This document shows positions 27,001 to 33,134 of a DNA stretch of 64,000 bases, piece after piece. This DNA comes from a virus. Numbering within the stretch: the stretch's first letter is position 1; every line of letters begins with the position of its first letter. The notes under the pieces are model-generated. The model had not been told where the DNA came from. It saw only the letters and a program-made list of their open reading frames with translations, and searched no databases. The position numbers and the translations under genes were made by a program. The stretch covers positions 84,929 through 148,928 of the IMG/VR virus record IMGVR_UViG_3300027754_003437; one strand, written 5' to 3'.

Positions 27001-29216
27001 AACGGTGCCTGTTGTACACTGATTTTTTGTTGTGCTTCAATCCAGGCAGTTCCATCAAACCAGAATGTTAGTCCGGCAATGGTGTCACCATCTATACACA
27101 CAGTGGACTCATCTAGTTGAACTGCACCATCAGTGGCTTCGGTCAACACAATAATTGGTTGTGTAATCAACGGAGGCACAGTGTCAGGCGTTGCAAAACT
27201 TACTACATAAATTTTATCACGTACATTTAAATCTTCGTCTGCGGCAAAAATAACTCGTGAGCCTTCTACCAGGGTATAACCGTCAGTTGTGTAACCAGTA
27301 GATCCCTCCACATTTGAAAACGCATCAGTTTCAGTAAAGTCAATGATATCCACCGGTGCTTTACCACGGGTTCCCATGTTCCATAGTCGTATGCCTGGAC
27401 GAAATTGTATGATTGGTCTCTTGGCACGGAAATTGTTGTCAATGTCTGCGGCTGTGTTATTATATGTGGCTGTGGCATTGATCACATCGATATGAAACCA
27501 ACGATTGCTTCTTGTCCAGGCATTTAGATCCTTGCTGGCGCGACTGATGGTTAGATAATCTATATCTGCTGGCTCCACAGCAATGGTACTGTCAGTATAA
27601 TCAGTTGCATAACTTTCGTACACTGCAAAATTTTCAACAGGCAACAATTCAATTGCAGTACCTACTCCACTTACATAATATTCATGATTGCTAACCGCAA
27701 TTGCATTCATAGTACCTGTGCCAGTTTGTAGTGTCACTGCTGGACCATTGGGTACTGCACTCACAGTAAATTTCAGTCCGTTGACCGCAATGGATCTCAC
27801 ATAGTAAGTTGTGCCTGGTTCGAGACCTCCAAGGGTTGTGGCTAAAAACACAACTCCTTGCCCAACATACAAGTAGGTTGCATTGTAATAAGTGATATAG
27901 TTTGTGCCGGCTTCTGTAGCAGTACATTGGAAAGTGCTTGTGCCTGATCCATAACTAGCAGGCACAACATCTCCAGTGAATCGTACTTTGAGACCATTGG
28001 TAAACGCTACTCCATTGGGACTGGTGTATGTTTCTTGACCAATGATACTGTCAACATCGAGCGTGCTACTGTTGCCCGGCTCAACCAAAAGAATACGACC
28101 AAAAATTTCTGAATTGGTTCCAGACTGATAGTACAATGTATCTTGTACCGCACTCAACAATGGAATACTGCGAATAACGCCAGCCGGATCTTTGTACCAT
28201 TGAGTATTACTGTAAACTGTGCCGTAACTGGTGATCCATTTTTCCAGGCTGTTGATTGTTGCAATTTCTGCCAGTTGTAGGTAAACCACACTGTCAACAG
28301 TGACATAGGTAATTTGATATTTTTGTGTGAGTGCAGGGTTGTCAATAAAAATCAACGTGCGATTGTTTAAATTGGTTACACCATCGATGCCGCCTGTTGC
28401 AACAACAAAATCAATCAATGGTTGTCCGTTAATATCATTGTAAGCCAATTCAGTTACCAAATCAATGGTGCCAATACTGGTTAGATTGTAATAAAAACTT
28501 TGTGCATCCTTTAGTGGAGCATTAAAAATCACAGTACCTGATGTTTCACCGTTGTTGGCCACTCCGTAAACATCTCTACTGCTAATGTTTGGAGTGGCAG
28601 GTATTGTACCTGATATACCTGGTGCTGACTGTATCCAAAATTCATCTGATACTTGGAACGTGTAACTGCCGCCACGCACCAATTCAATCACAGGATTGTT
28701 GCCATTGACGCCTGAAAAATTGTAAGCACTGTTGTTGGTGGTTACTACAAAATTGTCTGTGGTGGAAATACCAGCAGATGCCACATCAACTGCGGCTAGA
28801 CCGCCAGGAATCCAATAGTATTGGCTGAAATTTATAAATGCATCAAAATCAACAAACGGATCCCAGGTATAATATTCACTTGAATATAATCTGTCTGGGC
28901 GGCCACCGTTGCCGCCTTGGAAACTTACTGCATCATTCAATCCAGGATAGGTAATGGCATTTTTGATAGTATCAGTATCAGGCACCAGACTGACCACGCC
29001 TGGCTCAAGTTGATAGTCTGCCCGTGTTTTTGTGGGTTCAACCACATACTTGTCGTTGGGGTTTACACCTGGGCCAACTGTACGACCAATAAAACCTTGT
29101 GTTTTTCTAAAGTTAGGCTCTTGGATCAGTTGATCAAGAGTGGCGGCCAAAAATTGTTTGTTGGCATCGGTCTGAAAAATTTCAGGAAGAAAATCTACGC
29201 TACGTGTGTTGGCCAT
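15027..29216 (-). CDS. Giant baseplate/tail-fibre protein (4729 aa), gp7-region
   Basis: It lies directly after gp6, whose stop it overlaps by one base, in the slot of T4 gp7-gp10, but is over four times the size of T4 gp7 (about 1030 aa). Residues 1-150 are probably the attachment domain. Seven FG-GAP-like units lie between residues 2220 and 3005, for example FGYSVAMSLDERWMYIGAPG, the number in an integrin-type seven-bladed propeller. Two copies of a TYTIxTxGTTxxTAIGA module occur near residues 2470 and 4180, and GSGY...GSGYGQTP beta repeats near 3700-3765. A segment near 3500 with EFVSDYIQEVKPYH recalls cyanophage baseplate proteins. It may combine wedge and long-fibre roles. Confidence 0.75.
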   Translation of the reverse strand: MANTRSVDFLPEIFQTDANKQFLAATLDQLIQEPNFRKTQGFIGRTVGPGVNPNDKYVVEPTKTRADYQLEPGVVSLVPDTDTIKNAITYPGLNDAVSFQGGNGGRPDRLYSSEYYTWDPFVDFDAFINFSQYYWIPGGLAAVDVASAGISTTDNFVVTTNNSAYNFSGVNGNNPVIELVRGGSYTFQVSDEFWIQSAPGISGTIPATPNISSRDVYGVANNGETSGTVIFNAPLKDAQSFYYNLTSIGTIDLVTELAYNDINGQPLIDFVVATGGIDGVTNLNNRTLIFIDNPALTQKYQITYVTVDSVVYLQLAEIATINSLEKWITSYGTVYSNTQWYKDPAGVIRSIPLLSAVQDTLYYQSGTNSEIFGRILLVEPGNSSTLDVDSIIGQETYTSPNGVAFTNGLKVRFTGDVVPASYGSGTSTFQCTATEAGTNYITYYNATYLYVGQGVVFLATTLGGLEPGTTYYVRSIAVNGLKFTVSAVPNGPAVTLQTGTGTMNAIAVSNHEYYVSGVGTAIELLPVENFAVYESYATDYTDSTIAVEPADIDYLTISRASKDLNAWTRSNRWFHIDVINATATYNNTAADIDNNFRAKRPIIQFRPGIRLWNMGTRGKAPVDIIDFTETDAFSNVEGSTGYTTDGYTLVEGSRVIFAADEDLNVRDKIYVVSFATPDTVPPLITQPIIVLTEATDGAVQLDESTVCIDGDTIAGLTFWFDGTAWIEAQQKISVQQAPLYNVYDIDGVSFGDRVKYQSSDFVGSKLFSYAVGDTTILDTVLQFPLQYLNINNVGDILFDNNLYVDTFTYTIDNVSTATPISSGAAREYEDRVTYYKLIGWQTAVVEQQIYQQFKFTYTGQSLKLDIAVTSQTVIAVPVIKIYVGSVFIDPSTYTYTVGTNSTVITLTNTYLPTDIIEVLALSDQTSTVGFYQVPDNLQSNPLNANSPAFTLGTIRTHYETICENLLDLTGPINGSNNSRDLGNIVPYGLEILQQSAPLTLAGYFMRSPSYNIFASLQYNSREYTKFKAQMLDAVLTQNNIAFKTTATILDQAIQDITLGKLETQPFYWSDMIPQGVTSYSNTYTVGLTTRATFDTVQVYNYTSANYLGLCVYLNDEILTRDLEYVVATDGPRLTISATLAVGDTVTINEYSATYGNFVPNTPSKMGLYPKYEPEITTLVTSNGTGEFIIGHDGSETPVFGDIRDQVLLEFETRIYNNIKQDGNPVPLTIENVLPGQFRDTGYTFEEINNIFAEDLLSYCGWNKLNYKEQTFSATNEFTWNYSGTTNRLNNENLLGAWRGIYRYFYDTQQPEYTPWEMLGLEIEPTWWQDRYGPAPYTADNLVLWDDLEAGLVADPVVPYYKPNYARPGLTSVIPTGGEGELLSPQNSVVGGVPLNQNVSARYQKSWAIGDGGPVEASWWNSSSYPFSVMHVLAVTRPAEFFALFADRDLYKFDTDYNQYLYNQRYRLDANGIEVYGNDVSKASYINWIVDYNRQTGINSTDLLTADLAALDVRLCYRMASYSDKQYVKLVTEKSSPNSTNTTLTIPDESYNILLYKNQPFDQIRYSSVAVQKVDGGGYAVFGYGTTQPYFEILQSQAVGKLQEYSAGGITVLVPTFYSDNVTQVPYGFVFVNETAVSDFLLSYGKLLETQGLTFTDRANGYTLDWPRMVTEFLYWSQQGWGTNAIINLNPLAGGLTVTRPGAVVDSIVTETSENLLLDQNSNEIPTRSLNVVRLGNTFTIQPLTTQSISYINLRFTNYEHMMVLNNKSVFGDLIYNPVTGARQSRLTLVAVTTSDWNGSVDTPGFILNQDNVQEWTGLRTYSKGEIVKYKNVYWSALTIVQPSVKFDFNTWTQSDYTQIELGLLPNLANKADQLANSYNINAANIETDNDLLSYGLIGFKPRQYLAALNLDDVSQVNVYRQFLGTKGTRLATDLFKSANLGKEAADYTIYENWAVQRATYGANANRSFVELRLNRALLSANPSLVQVVVPQQASAADQQIYLTDVWRSSYKLTSTDILPTTTELPTDIGLPTAGYVSLDDTDITVFDITNTESLAANIDSIQVGTSIWVAKINDYDWNIYRAQAVPGQIQHVCDNLNGTSRVIFNDQHGLTTGDKLIIKFFDSEINGVYQVLSVPNLDTVNIAFAFTSNRAVANGTGIGFTLQTMRVAQASDVDSLPYALNILPGAKVWVDDNGDGLWEVLQKNDVFSSIVALNPVLLDAGEQYGASVAQARNKLAAFVGSPNYGFYTGTSKGAIYVYVKSYSDQYTPVSPLGTGDAILTLDATGVRGYGNAIDFGNQSWAVAGASASLGSGSQANNGYACVIYRDPTLGVPGSIPFGQWQLLTQPAAYGTLLTGAGEFGYSVAMSLDERWMYIGAPGLNSVHAYGYVDWQNQVIKTIADGVTTAYTINDTIQINNDYQLKVTLNGQIQTVGTDYTISGSFGTVTFASAPGNTIAGSFVPGATYTILTLGTTDFTAIGASSNTVGVEFVATGAGSGTGTAVAQLLIEFARYNSFQIPYSAATYNLAGTSSSLPGLFTATNIYSFSIEVNGALLRPNIDYTFAGTTVTFTGSYISSDIIIVRANGYFEYTNTLTVAGLGASDRFGHSISCTTDGRQVLVGTPYITIDGNVEAGQVYVFDRNVQRFICNSNSSSTNFTVLGSAPTAPVSVIVNNEFYINQTDSVIDAPNSFTVSGNTITILGDLKVGDVVEIETNQFNLLQTVSQNTVANFSNFGQAVEICDNNCSLYVGEPQSSQQIFKGGVVERFVNQSRVYGTITATVANPTFTVGNTIRVNNMDVVLTGTTVASLANAINSTVPNVLATVSTAGYLTINVKNSAAAAPFNKVQVAPGSVGTAFTTLGFDTFAWTQLITSPYPVEYAAFGSAISVNDNAINLVVGAPRGTLYLETIFDDGTTYFDAGSTIFFSVIVQSGAIYTFDYLPSSTLTVTNPGKFVFGQQINNSQVQSYDTFGAAVNYTSGVLMAGAPKNDSGDSTANFGAVFVFENPTGSPAWSVAEIEQPTVDIRLLNSVFFYDRITSARTQFLDFINPLQGKILGAARANIDYVGAVDPAAYNTGPSNLKGTTWFADHVGEIWWDISTVRFIDPNQDSVVYASRRWAQLFPGSEVDVYQWIQSTTPPSAYTGEGTPLNTASYTVNTNLSQDGTFATYYYFWVRGITVTATQLGKTLPASTVASYIADPRASGIAYLAPINASTVALYNSADYIEASDTIINIEYDREYTNDNVHVEYELIPQDRADGFLSDSLYRKLQDSLCGVDTFGNKVPDPNLNPAERYGVQFRPRQSMFVNRFAALKNYLKRANTVLAQYPISESRSFNLLNSSAPIPPQTEIVDSVSVTNWNLQVANLEILGFQTPFWSNTSGSIPLGYKYLVTTDSSNNGLWTVYTVELSDTQANTRVLKLTQVQGYNTPDYWSYINWYRPGYNASTKVVAEVATYSALTTLILPVGSSVKVTANAQGKFEIYLLTDLGFERVALQDGTIEFSAELYDYALGRFGFDVEVFDAQYFDQEPVIETRKIIQAINEELLIDDLAIQRNKALVLMFNFVLSEFSAPEWLVKTSLIDVDHRIRQLIPYQNYIIDNQEFVSDYIQEVKPYHVSIREFNLKYTGADEFFGDLTDFDLPAYYNTTLEIAKFTSPILLPYNHGNAFNSPTNTQSDLPATSTLWSTWPYNQWYSNYLLILDSVEIIDGGSGYTEPPVVIITGDATEPAEATAVISSLGRVVAVNVTNAGSGYGQTPTITFDGGNGTEARAYAIMTNDLVRSFRTVIKYDRFQYFSDVLTWSPNGTYLSGMLVRYDDRVWSATPTDSTAVVGPEFNLEDWTVVPARTLTGVDRTMGYYVPGVNQPGLELPLLIDGVDYPGVQVYGDYFLRDPLSIDATYSSEFTDTTLGELPTDINVDGGQFIGLYEGHSPEELINGAEFDTLDFRVYTRPGADWNRDGHGFQWSIIRYTYDPAIETAYSWAGTVEHPVQVLISNITTGLDLALDIDYTVDWINQTVSLLTLTSGDQFQINVFELGGGSQLYRANYIGGDIGETVVVPVNTAEIVSIAVFVNGENVDSVTWQPYVDSANWNILDSYGKLDIVNNSGIYYRALQNVPVGINITNVLYWFAFVPTLESLVDFGTDYGATDGIAMVIFGTNTVDAGYFVIGKSYTITTVGTTNWTAIGAASGTVGVSFVATGAGSGTGQASTAYSWSTPQVQYQVADANMVSNKIIVLTNSVQGSNSANAVITRNGLRLRPPAGIEWIGDDSSVSFGLPQRGNYSQSAINANSDVNVWIDNILQVQNVGSTQGNYAVTAWTGNNTPGRQVVFFTPPPSGARILIAVNTQADYAIVGNQAQISATVNLNDVFAVTTWNDTSQQWPLTLVFQGPVTEGLTLTEGYDTTVYDAASVSDTPGSYDYSVGTTISVNNFYLERSLNEASRLWATLNGNRLFEGIDYTVEGDYLIYSGGVIGTTDIMVIEEYTNSVVPDAMAFRIFQDMRGVQATYRITEATTTTLAQDLSSTASIAYVTNAGQLSEPDLDPVRKTGIFGVVTIDGERVMYRARDIVANVISGLMRGTAGTAAADHSAGTDIYDTGRGNLLPSQFQDYIVSDTSTGDDSTTTFYAPSILFEDFLDSSSETPAIEVYVGGQRQYAYSDTTAESRYRYFVTDYDPLAVEFIVDTNVFPPLLPPAAGVEVTILVRQGVTWYAPGDGTASDGIALQDTQTQAARFLRGL
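20210..22560 (-). repeat. Seven FG-GAP-like units (putative beta-propeller)
   Basis: Seven segments of the form (F/Y)G.(A/S)(V/I)......(V/I)G(A/S/T/E)P or near variants, most followed by a G(A/Q/G)(V/I)(Y/F) strand, start near residues 2223, 2286, 2359, 2598, 2728, 2880 and 2966 of the giant protein. Examples are FGHSISCTTDGRQVLVGTPY and FGAAVNYTSGVLMAGAPKND. FG-GAP repeats form the blades of integrin alpha propellers. Unit 2 is weaker (VAGAS). Insertions separate units 3 and 4. Confidence 0.6.
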
Positions 29217-32200
29217 TAAATTACTCCGCTACCAGGTGCGGTACGTAAGTTAGTACTGGTCAATGCTTCAATAACTTCAATGTTGTTGATTGTGGCACCA
29301 TTTACAAATATTTCATTTGGTGCTGAACGAATCTCGTATAGATCGCCAAAGTACTTTTGGCTGTTGAGTGGTACCAAAACCACTGAACTAACAATTGTTC
29401 CAAGTTCTCTGTGTAGGTATGCGGCAAGTTCTGAGAAGTAGAAGGTGTCCCCAAAGTTCCACTTGTCAATTGAAAAGTATGTGTTCATTGCAGTAACTAC
29501 ACTGCTTTTGATTTCACTGGTACTAGCAGTTGATCCTTGTGCCCGAATCACTTTGATTGTGGCACGTAATTCTTGTGCGGCTTTTTGGCCAAACAAGGGT
29601 TTGAATATCACTGAATTTAAAATAATATTGTCACTCAACATTTTGTAATTTTGTAGGCCTTGGTATTCAGTTGACAACTCATCAATAGTGGGCACATCAG
29701 GTTCTACTACAGTACCTGTTGTATCACGAATCCAGTTTTGATAAGCAGTATAATAACTCAATGTAACAACATACAAGTCAATGATGTTGGTTGTGCCTGG
29801 GTCAATACGTGAAGTCAAAGGTGCGTTGTGACGATATTGGAAATACAATGCTTGACGACCAGTTCTGGCAATCCATTCATCAGTGACGTCAACCAAGGTT
29901 CTTGTTCCTATGTAATTCACTGACAACTGATAGAAAGCCTCTTGCTCGTAGGCATAAAATACTTGGCCCGGAGTCCAAGCACTTTTTTGCAATTCAATCT
30001 CGTCAAGGGTGCCATAGTCACTGGTCACCACACCTGGCTCTACCAACAGGTAGCGTTGCAGGTTATCAAAGTCCACAGTCTTTTGGAGATAGATATATTT
30101 TTGTGTGGAGTTTACAGTTGGTGCAACAATCTCACTAAAGAAGTCTGGATTATCAGGCACACCATCATTGTCACTGTCTCGATATCCTACCAGGACCTGG
30201 AAGTCATCAACATAGCCGTCGCTCTCTACAGGCTGTCCAATAATGGTCATGTAGATATCACCAGACAAGTGATCTGTGGAATCTGGCTGAGTATTCACTG
30301 CCAGCACATTGATAAAGTCTTTGATCACTGTGCCTGTGCGGCTGTCATAAATTTGTCCACCATCATAGTAGAAGAATCGTGTTTGTAACACTGATCCAAA
30401 TGAGTATGCAAGTCCACGAAAGGTCACTGTATAGTTTTGATTTTGTACAACAAATTGTATCAACCAGGATGCATCCTGATTAGTGCCTGATGTGTTGCCG
30501 GCATACGCCTGACTCCAGGTCGAATCCTGTGCTAGGTTGGTGCTGGTAATTAGATACCAAGTATTAGGTGTGCCAGTAATGTCGCCGTTGTTGTCATACC
30601 CCAAGCCAAAATTTCGATTCAACAAAATTTGTTCGGCAATACTTTGTTCTATACTCACCGGTAAGTCAGTGACAAATAACGGAATAATAGTGTCAACCAG
30701 TGCGCCTGTGGGCACAAAATTATTGAGTGCCACAGGGCCTGCACCAGAAGGCAAGTTGCCAAGGCCGTTGTTGTAGCCCGACCCTTCAATACTGATTGGG
30801 CTGGCCCAAATTTCCAATGTCTGATCTGTTGAAGTTGGTGTACCCTGTTGTAACTTGTTGTTTTTATCAAAATAGTAACCAGTGGGCGGTACAAACTTAA
30901 TCAAGCTTCCCACAGCCACATATTTGAATGCTGTGGTTGTGGTTGTGCCTACCGGAATAGGTGAGCCCGTGGGCCAGGCAGTTGAATAAACTGCATTTTT
31001 AAAGTATCCAGTAGTTTCGTTAGCCAGTGTAGTACTTTGTGTCCAACTTGCGTCAGTGACCCAGGTTGTGCCGCCATATGTGGGCAATGAAGTGTCTGTG
31101 ACTCTTGGGAAGTTTTCATAATAAAACTGGCGCATGGTGTTTGCACCAATGGCCGGCTGAACTTGATTGGTAGTGAAATCAGCAATCTCATTGCGATTGG
31201 TCCAGGAGAACAAGATAGTGGGAAGAATGTTTTGTTCCCACAAGCCGCCGTCGCTGCCAAAACTGTTGGTGCTGGAATACTTGCCTGTGTTGTCAACCAA
31301 GTCAAGGTAACGACTTGTGCCAATTGATGCACGATTTAGGGCCTTGCTTTTGACAATTGAGTTGTATTGTGTGTATGGAAAGAGGTTGTAATCTTCTCCG
31401 TTGACCATACGGTCTTGTGTGTAATAGCGGGCAGGAGCACGTTGTTTGATAGCATCAATAGTTTCACGTGCTTGACTGTTTGAAACAGGTTGAGTAATGC
31501 CACAAGTGAATGTCAGTGTTTCAAGATTGCCAGCACGACTGATATAACTGATTGGAATTTGTACGGCCTGCATTTCTGCAGGATTAATGATGTATTGTAA
31601 ACCGTTTGATGCACGAACATAAGCACGGAATGTGCCTACTGGAATTTCTGAGAACACACCATCGCCAAACACCATGGTAATTTGGTCGTTGGTTCTTGAT
31701 GTAACAGTATAGATAGGACGAAGGGTGGTGCCCACTTGCTCGGCACCAGCAGAGTAAATGTTTTCAGTATATGCCCATTCGCGATTGATGTTGCCCACGT
31801 TGTCTAACTGGAACAACCAACGATCTTCATTGTTGACGCCTTCAATGTTGATGTTTACAGTACGGTTGCTGACTTTTTCAGCCAAGTTAAAGTCTTGGTT
31901 CTGTAACACGCCTTGTTTGAACATAAAGAAGTAACCAGTGTTGGCTGATTGAAATCCCAGGCTGTCGTTACGGAACAAGATGTTGAATGGTTGATTGGCC
32001 TGTGGCGGCGGCTCGTACACGTAAGTTTCGCCTACTGATGTGGATGTCATGGCTTCAAATGGCATGTTCACACCGTCTACTGTGGCAGTATACGGTACCA
32101 CTGGCAAATATCCCGGCACTAGATTGATACCATACTCGCTGGTAACTACACCTAATATAGTTTGTTTGTTGCCAGGTCGTCCGACTTTTTGTGTATCAAC

Positions 32201-32692
32201 CAAACTGGCATTGATAACTGTGGTGAATTGTTCTTGCCAGTCTGGATTGGTTTGGTCAGCCCAGTTGATTGTGAAATTTGCTAAATTTACGCCTTGGTAG
32301 TCCACAACGTTTTCTGTTGTGGTAACTGAAAATACTTTGAGTAGCCCTTGTGCGGCAACGTTGCGTTTGGCAGTGTAACTGACCAAGTTGGCCAGGCGTA
32401 CCACTGAATCACGACGTTCTGCCGTGTCCATGTAGTTTTCTCTAGTGTTTAGATCTGTACGGAAGGCCAGTGCCTGTCCCATGAACGCAATAACGTCTAA
32501 TAGAGCAATGTATTCTGACGATTCAATGTAGTCATTGAATGTTTCTGGGTAGTACAAACGCAGGTAATCAACAAAACTTTTGCGCAGAGTTTCAAAATCA
32601 TAACTTTGAAAATCGGCTTCGCGATAGGTTTGATAGATTTGTTTCCAATCTTCTACGCCAAATATCGCTGTTTGTCTAGTTGTTTTTGCCAT
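29216..32692 (-). CDS. 6: Baseplate wedge protein gp6 (1158 aa)
   Basis: gp6 forms the inner ring of the T4 baseplate wedge and has a gpJ-like domain conserved in contractile tails. The N-terminus, with YREADFQSYDFETLRKSF, YIESSEYIALLDVIAFMGQA and the RTDLNTRENYMDTAERRDSV segment, is the conserved start of gp6 in T4-like phages. The gpJ-like core follows with TIDAIKQRAPARYYTQDRMV and GEDYNLFPYTQYNSIVKSKA. At 1158 residues it is much longer than T4 gp6 (660), with insertions in the C-terminal half. A CATAAATA late site lies 19 bases upstream, and gp25 is next to it. Confidence 0.88.
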   Translation of the reverse strand: MAKTTRQTAIFGVEDWKQIYQTYREADFQSYDFETLRKSFVDYLRLYYPETFNDYIESSEYIALLDVIAFMGQALAFRTDLNTRENYMDTAERRDSVVRLANLVSYTAKRNVAAQGLLKVFSVTTTENVVDYQGVNLANFTINWADQTNPDWQEQFTTVINASLVDTQKVGRPGNKQTILGVVTSEYGINLVPGYLPVVPYTATVDGVNMPFEAMTSTSVGETYVYEPPPQANQPFNILFRNDSLGFQSANTGYFFMFKQGVLQNQDFNLAEKVSNRTVNINIEGVNNEDRWLFQLDNVGNINREWAYTENIYSAGAEQVGTTLRPIYTVTSRTNDQITMVFGDGVFSEIPVGTFRAYVRASNGLQYIINPAEMQAVQIPISYISRAGNLETLTFTCGITQPVSNSQARETIDAIKQRAPARYYTQDRMVNGEDYNLFPYTQYNSIVKSKALNRASIGTSRYLDLVDNTGKYSSTNSFGSDGGLWEQNILPTILFSWTNRNEIADFTTNQVQPAIGANTMRQFYYENFPRVTDTSLPTYGGTTWVTDASWTQSTTLANETTGYFKNAVYSTAWPTGSPIPVGTTTTTAFKYVAVGSLIKFVPPTGYYFDKNNKLQQGTPTSTDQTLEIWASPISIEGSGYNNGLGNLPSGAGPVALNNFVPTGALVDTIIPLFVTDLPVSIEQSIAEQILLNRNFGLGYDNNGDITGTPNTWYLITSTNLAQDSTWSQAYAGNTSGTNQDASWLIQFVVQNQNYTVTFRGLAYSFGSVLQTRFFYYDGGQIYDSRTGTVIKDFINVLAVNTQPDSTDHLSGDIYMTIIGQPVESDGYVDDFQVLVGYRDSDNDGVPDNPDFFSEIVAPTVNSTQKYIYLQKTVDFDNLQRYLLVEPGVVTSDYGTLDEIELQKSAWTPGQVFYAYEQEAFYQLSVNYIGTRTLVDVTDEWIARTGRQALYFQYRHNAPLTSRIDPGTTNIIDLYVVTLSYYTAYQNWIRDTTGTVVEPDVPTIDELSTEYQGLQNYKMLSDNIILNSVIFKPLFGQKAAQELRATIKVIRAQGSTASTSEIKSSVVTAMNTYFSIDKWNFGDTFYFSELAAYLHRELGTIVSSVVLVPLNSQKYFGDLYEIRSAPNEIFVNGATINNIEVIEALTSTNLRTAPGSGVI

Positions 32693-32711
32693 TGTACTGA
32701 GCCTCTTCTTT

Positions 32712-32719
32712 TATTTATG
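32712..32719 (-). promoter_or_regulatory. Late promoter-like site CATAAATA
   Basis: CATAAATA, one base from the T4 late consensus, lies 19 bases before the gp6 ATG in the short gap after gp25. Confidence 0.6.
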
Positions 32720-32739
32720 GAAGTTAAAAACCGCTCAGT

Positions 32740-33117
32740 TTATACGTATGATGCTGAACGTTGTTCTAAATTAAAGAAAATACTCAGCCTTTGTGCTTCT
32801 GTGCTAGGCACCACTGCCAGTTGAATTTCAAGTAGTATGCCATTCTCTTGTGGATATACCTGTGTGTCACTGATGTAGATTCTTGGATCGCCGCCGGCCA
32901 CTCGTTGAATCTCTGTCACTATGTTGGTTTGCAAGTCTTCCAATTGATTCTCAAACAAGAAGTCCCACAAGGTAGTTCCGTACGCGGGGCGACCGGGCAG
33001 TTGCCCTTGACGTATATTAAATGCGTTTAGCAGGTCGCGTTTGATCAACTCAAAGTCCGTGAGAGTGAACTTTTTGTATTGTTTTTGTGTGTTGAATCCA
33101 ATGAATGTTTGTGCCAT
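32740..33117 (-). CDS. 25: Baseplate wedge protein gp25 (125 aa)
   Basis: gp25 is a small, highly conserved wedge protein that initiates sheath contraction; the family is called gp25-like or lysozyme-like although it has no known lysozyme activity. The sequence shows the family pattern: an N-terminal FIGFNTQKQYKKFTLTD, GQLPGRPAYGTTLWDFLFEN in the middle with the EPR/NPxYGxxLxxLLFE-type core, and a beta-strand end GILLEIQLAV. Length matches the family (T4 gp25, 132 aa). It lies between the 621-aa gene and gp6, as in many T4-like aquatic phages. Confidence 0.9.
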   Translation of the reverse strand: MAQTFIGFNTQKQYKKFTLTDFELIKRDLLNAFNIRQGQLPGRPAYGTTLWDFLFENQLEDLQTNIVTEIQRVAGGDPRIYISDTQVYPQENGILLEIQLAVVPSTEAQRLSIFFNLEQRSASYV

Positions 33118-33121
33118 GTGG

Positions 33122-33129
33122 TATTTATG
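33122..33129 (-). promoter_or_regulatory. Late promoter-like site CATAAATA close to gp25 start
   Basis: CATAAATA ends only 4 bases before the gp25 ATG. With T4 spacing, transcription would begin within the start codon, so either the message is leaderless, initiation is displaced, or the site serves gp6 or is fortuitous. Confidence 0.4.
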
Positions 33130-33134
33130 GGTGC

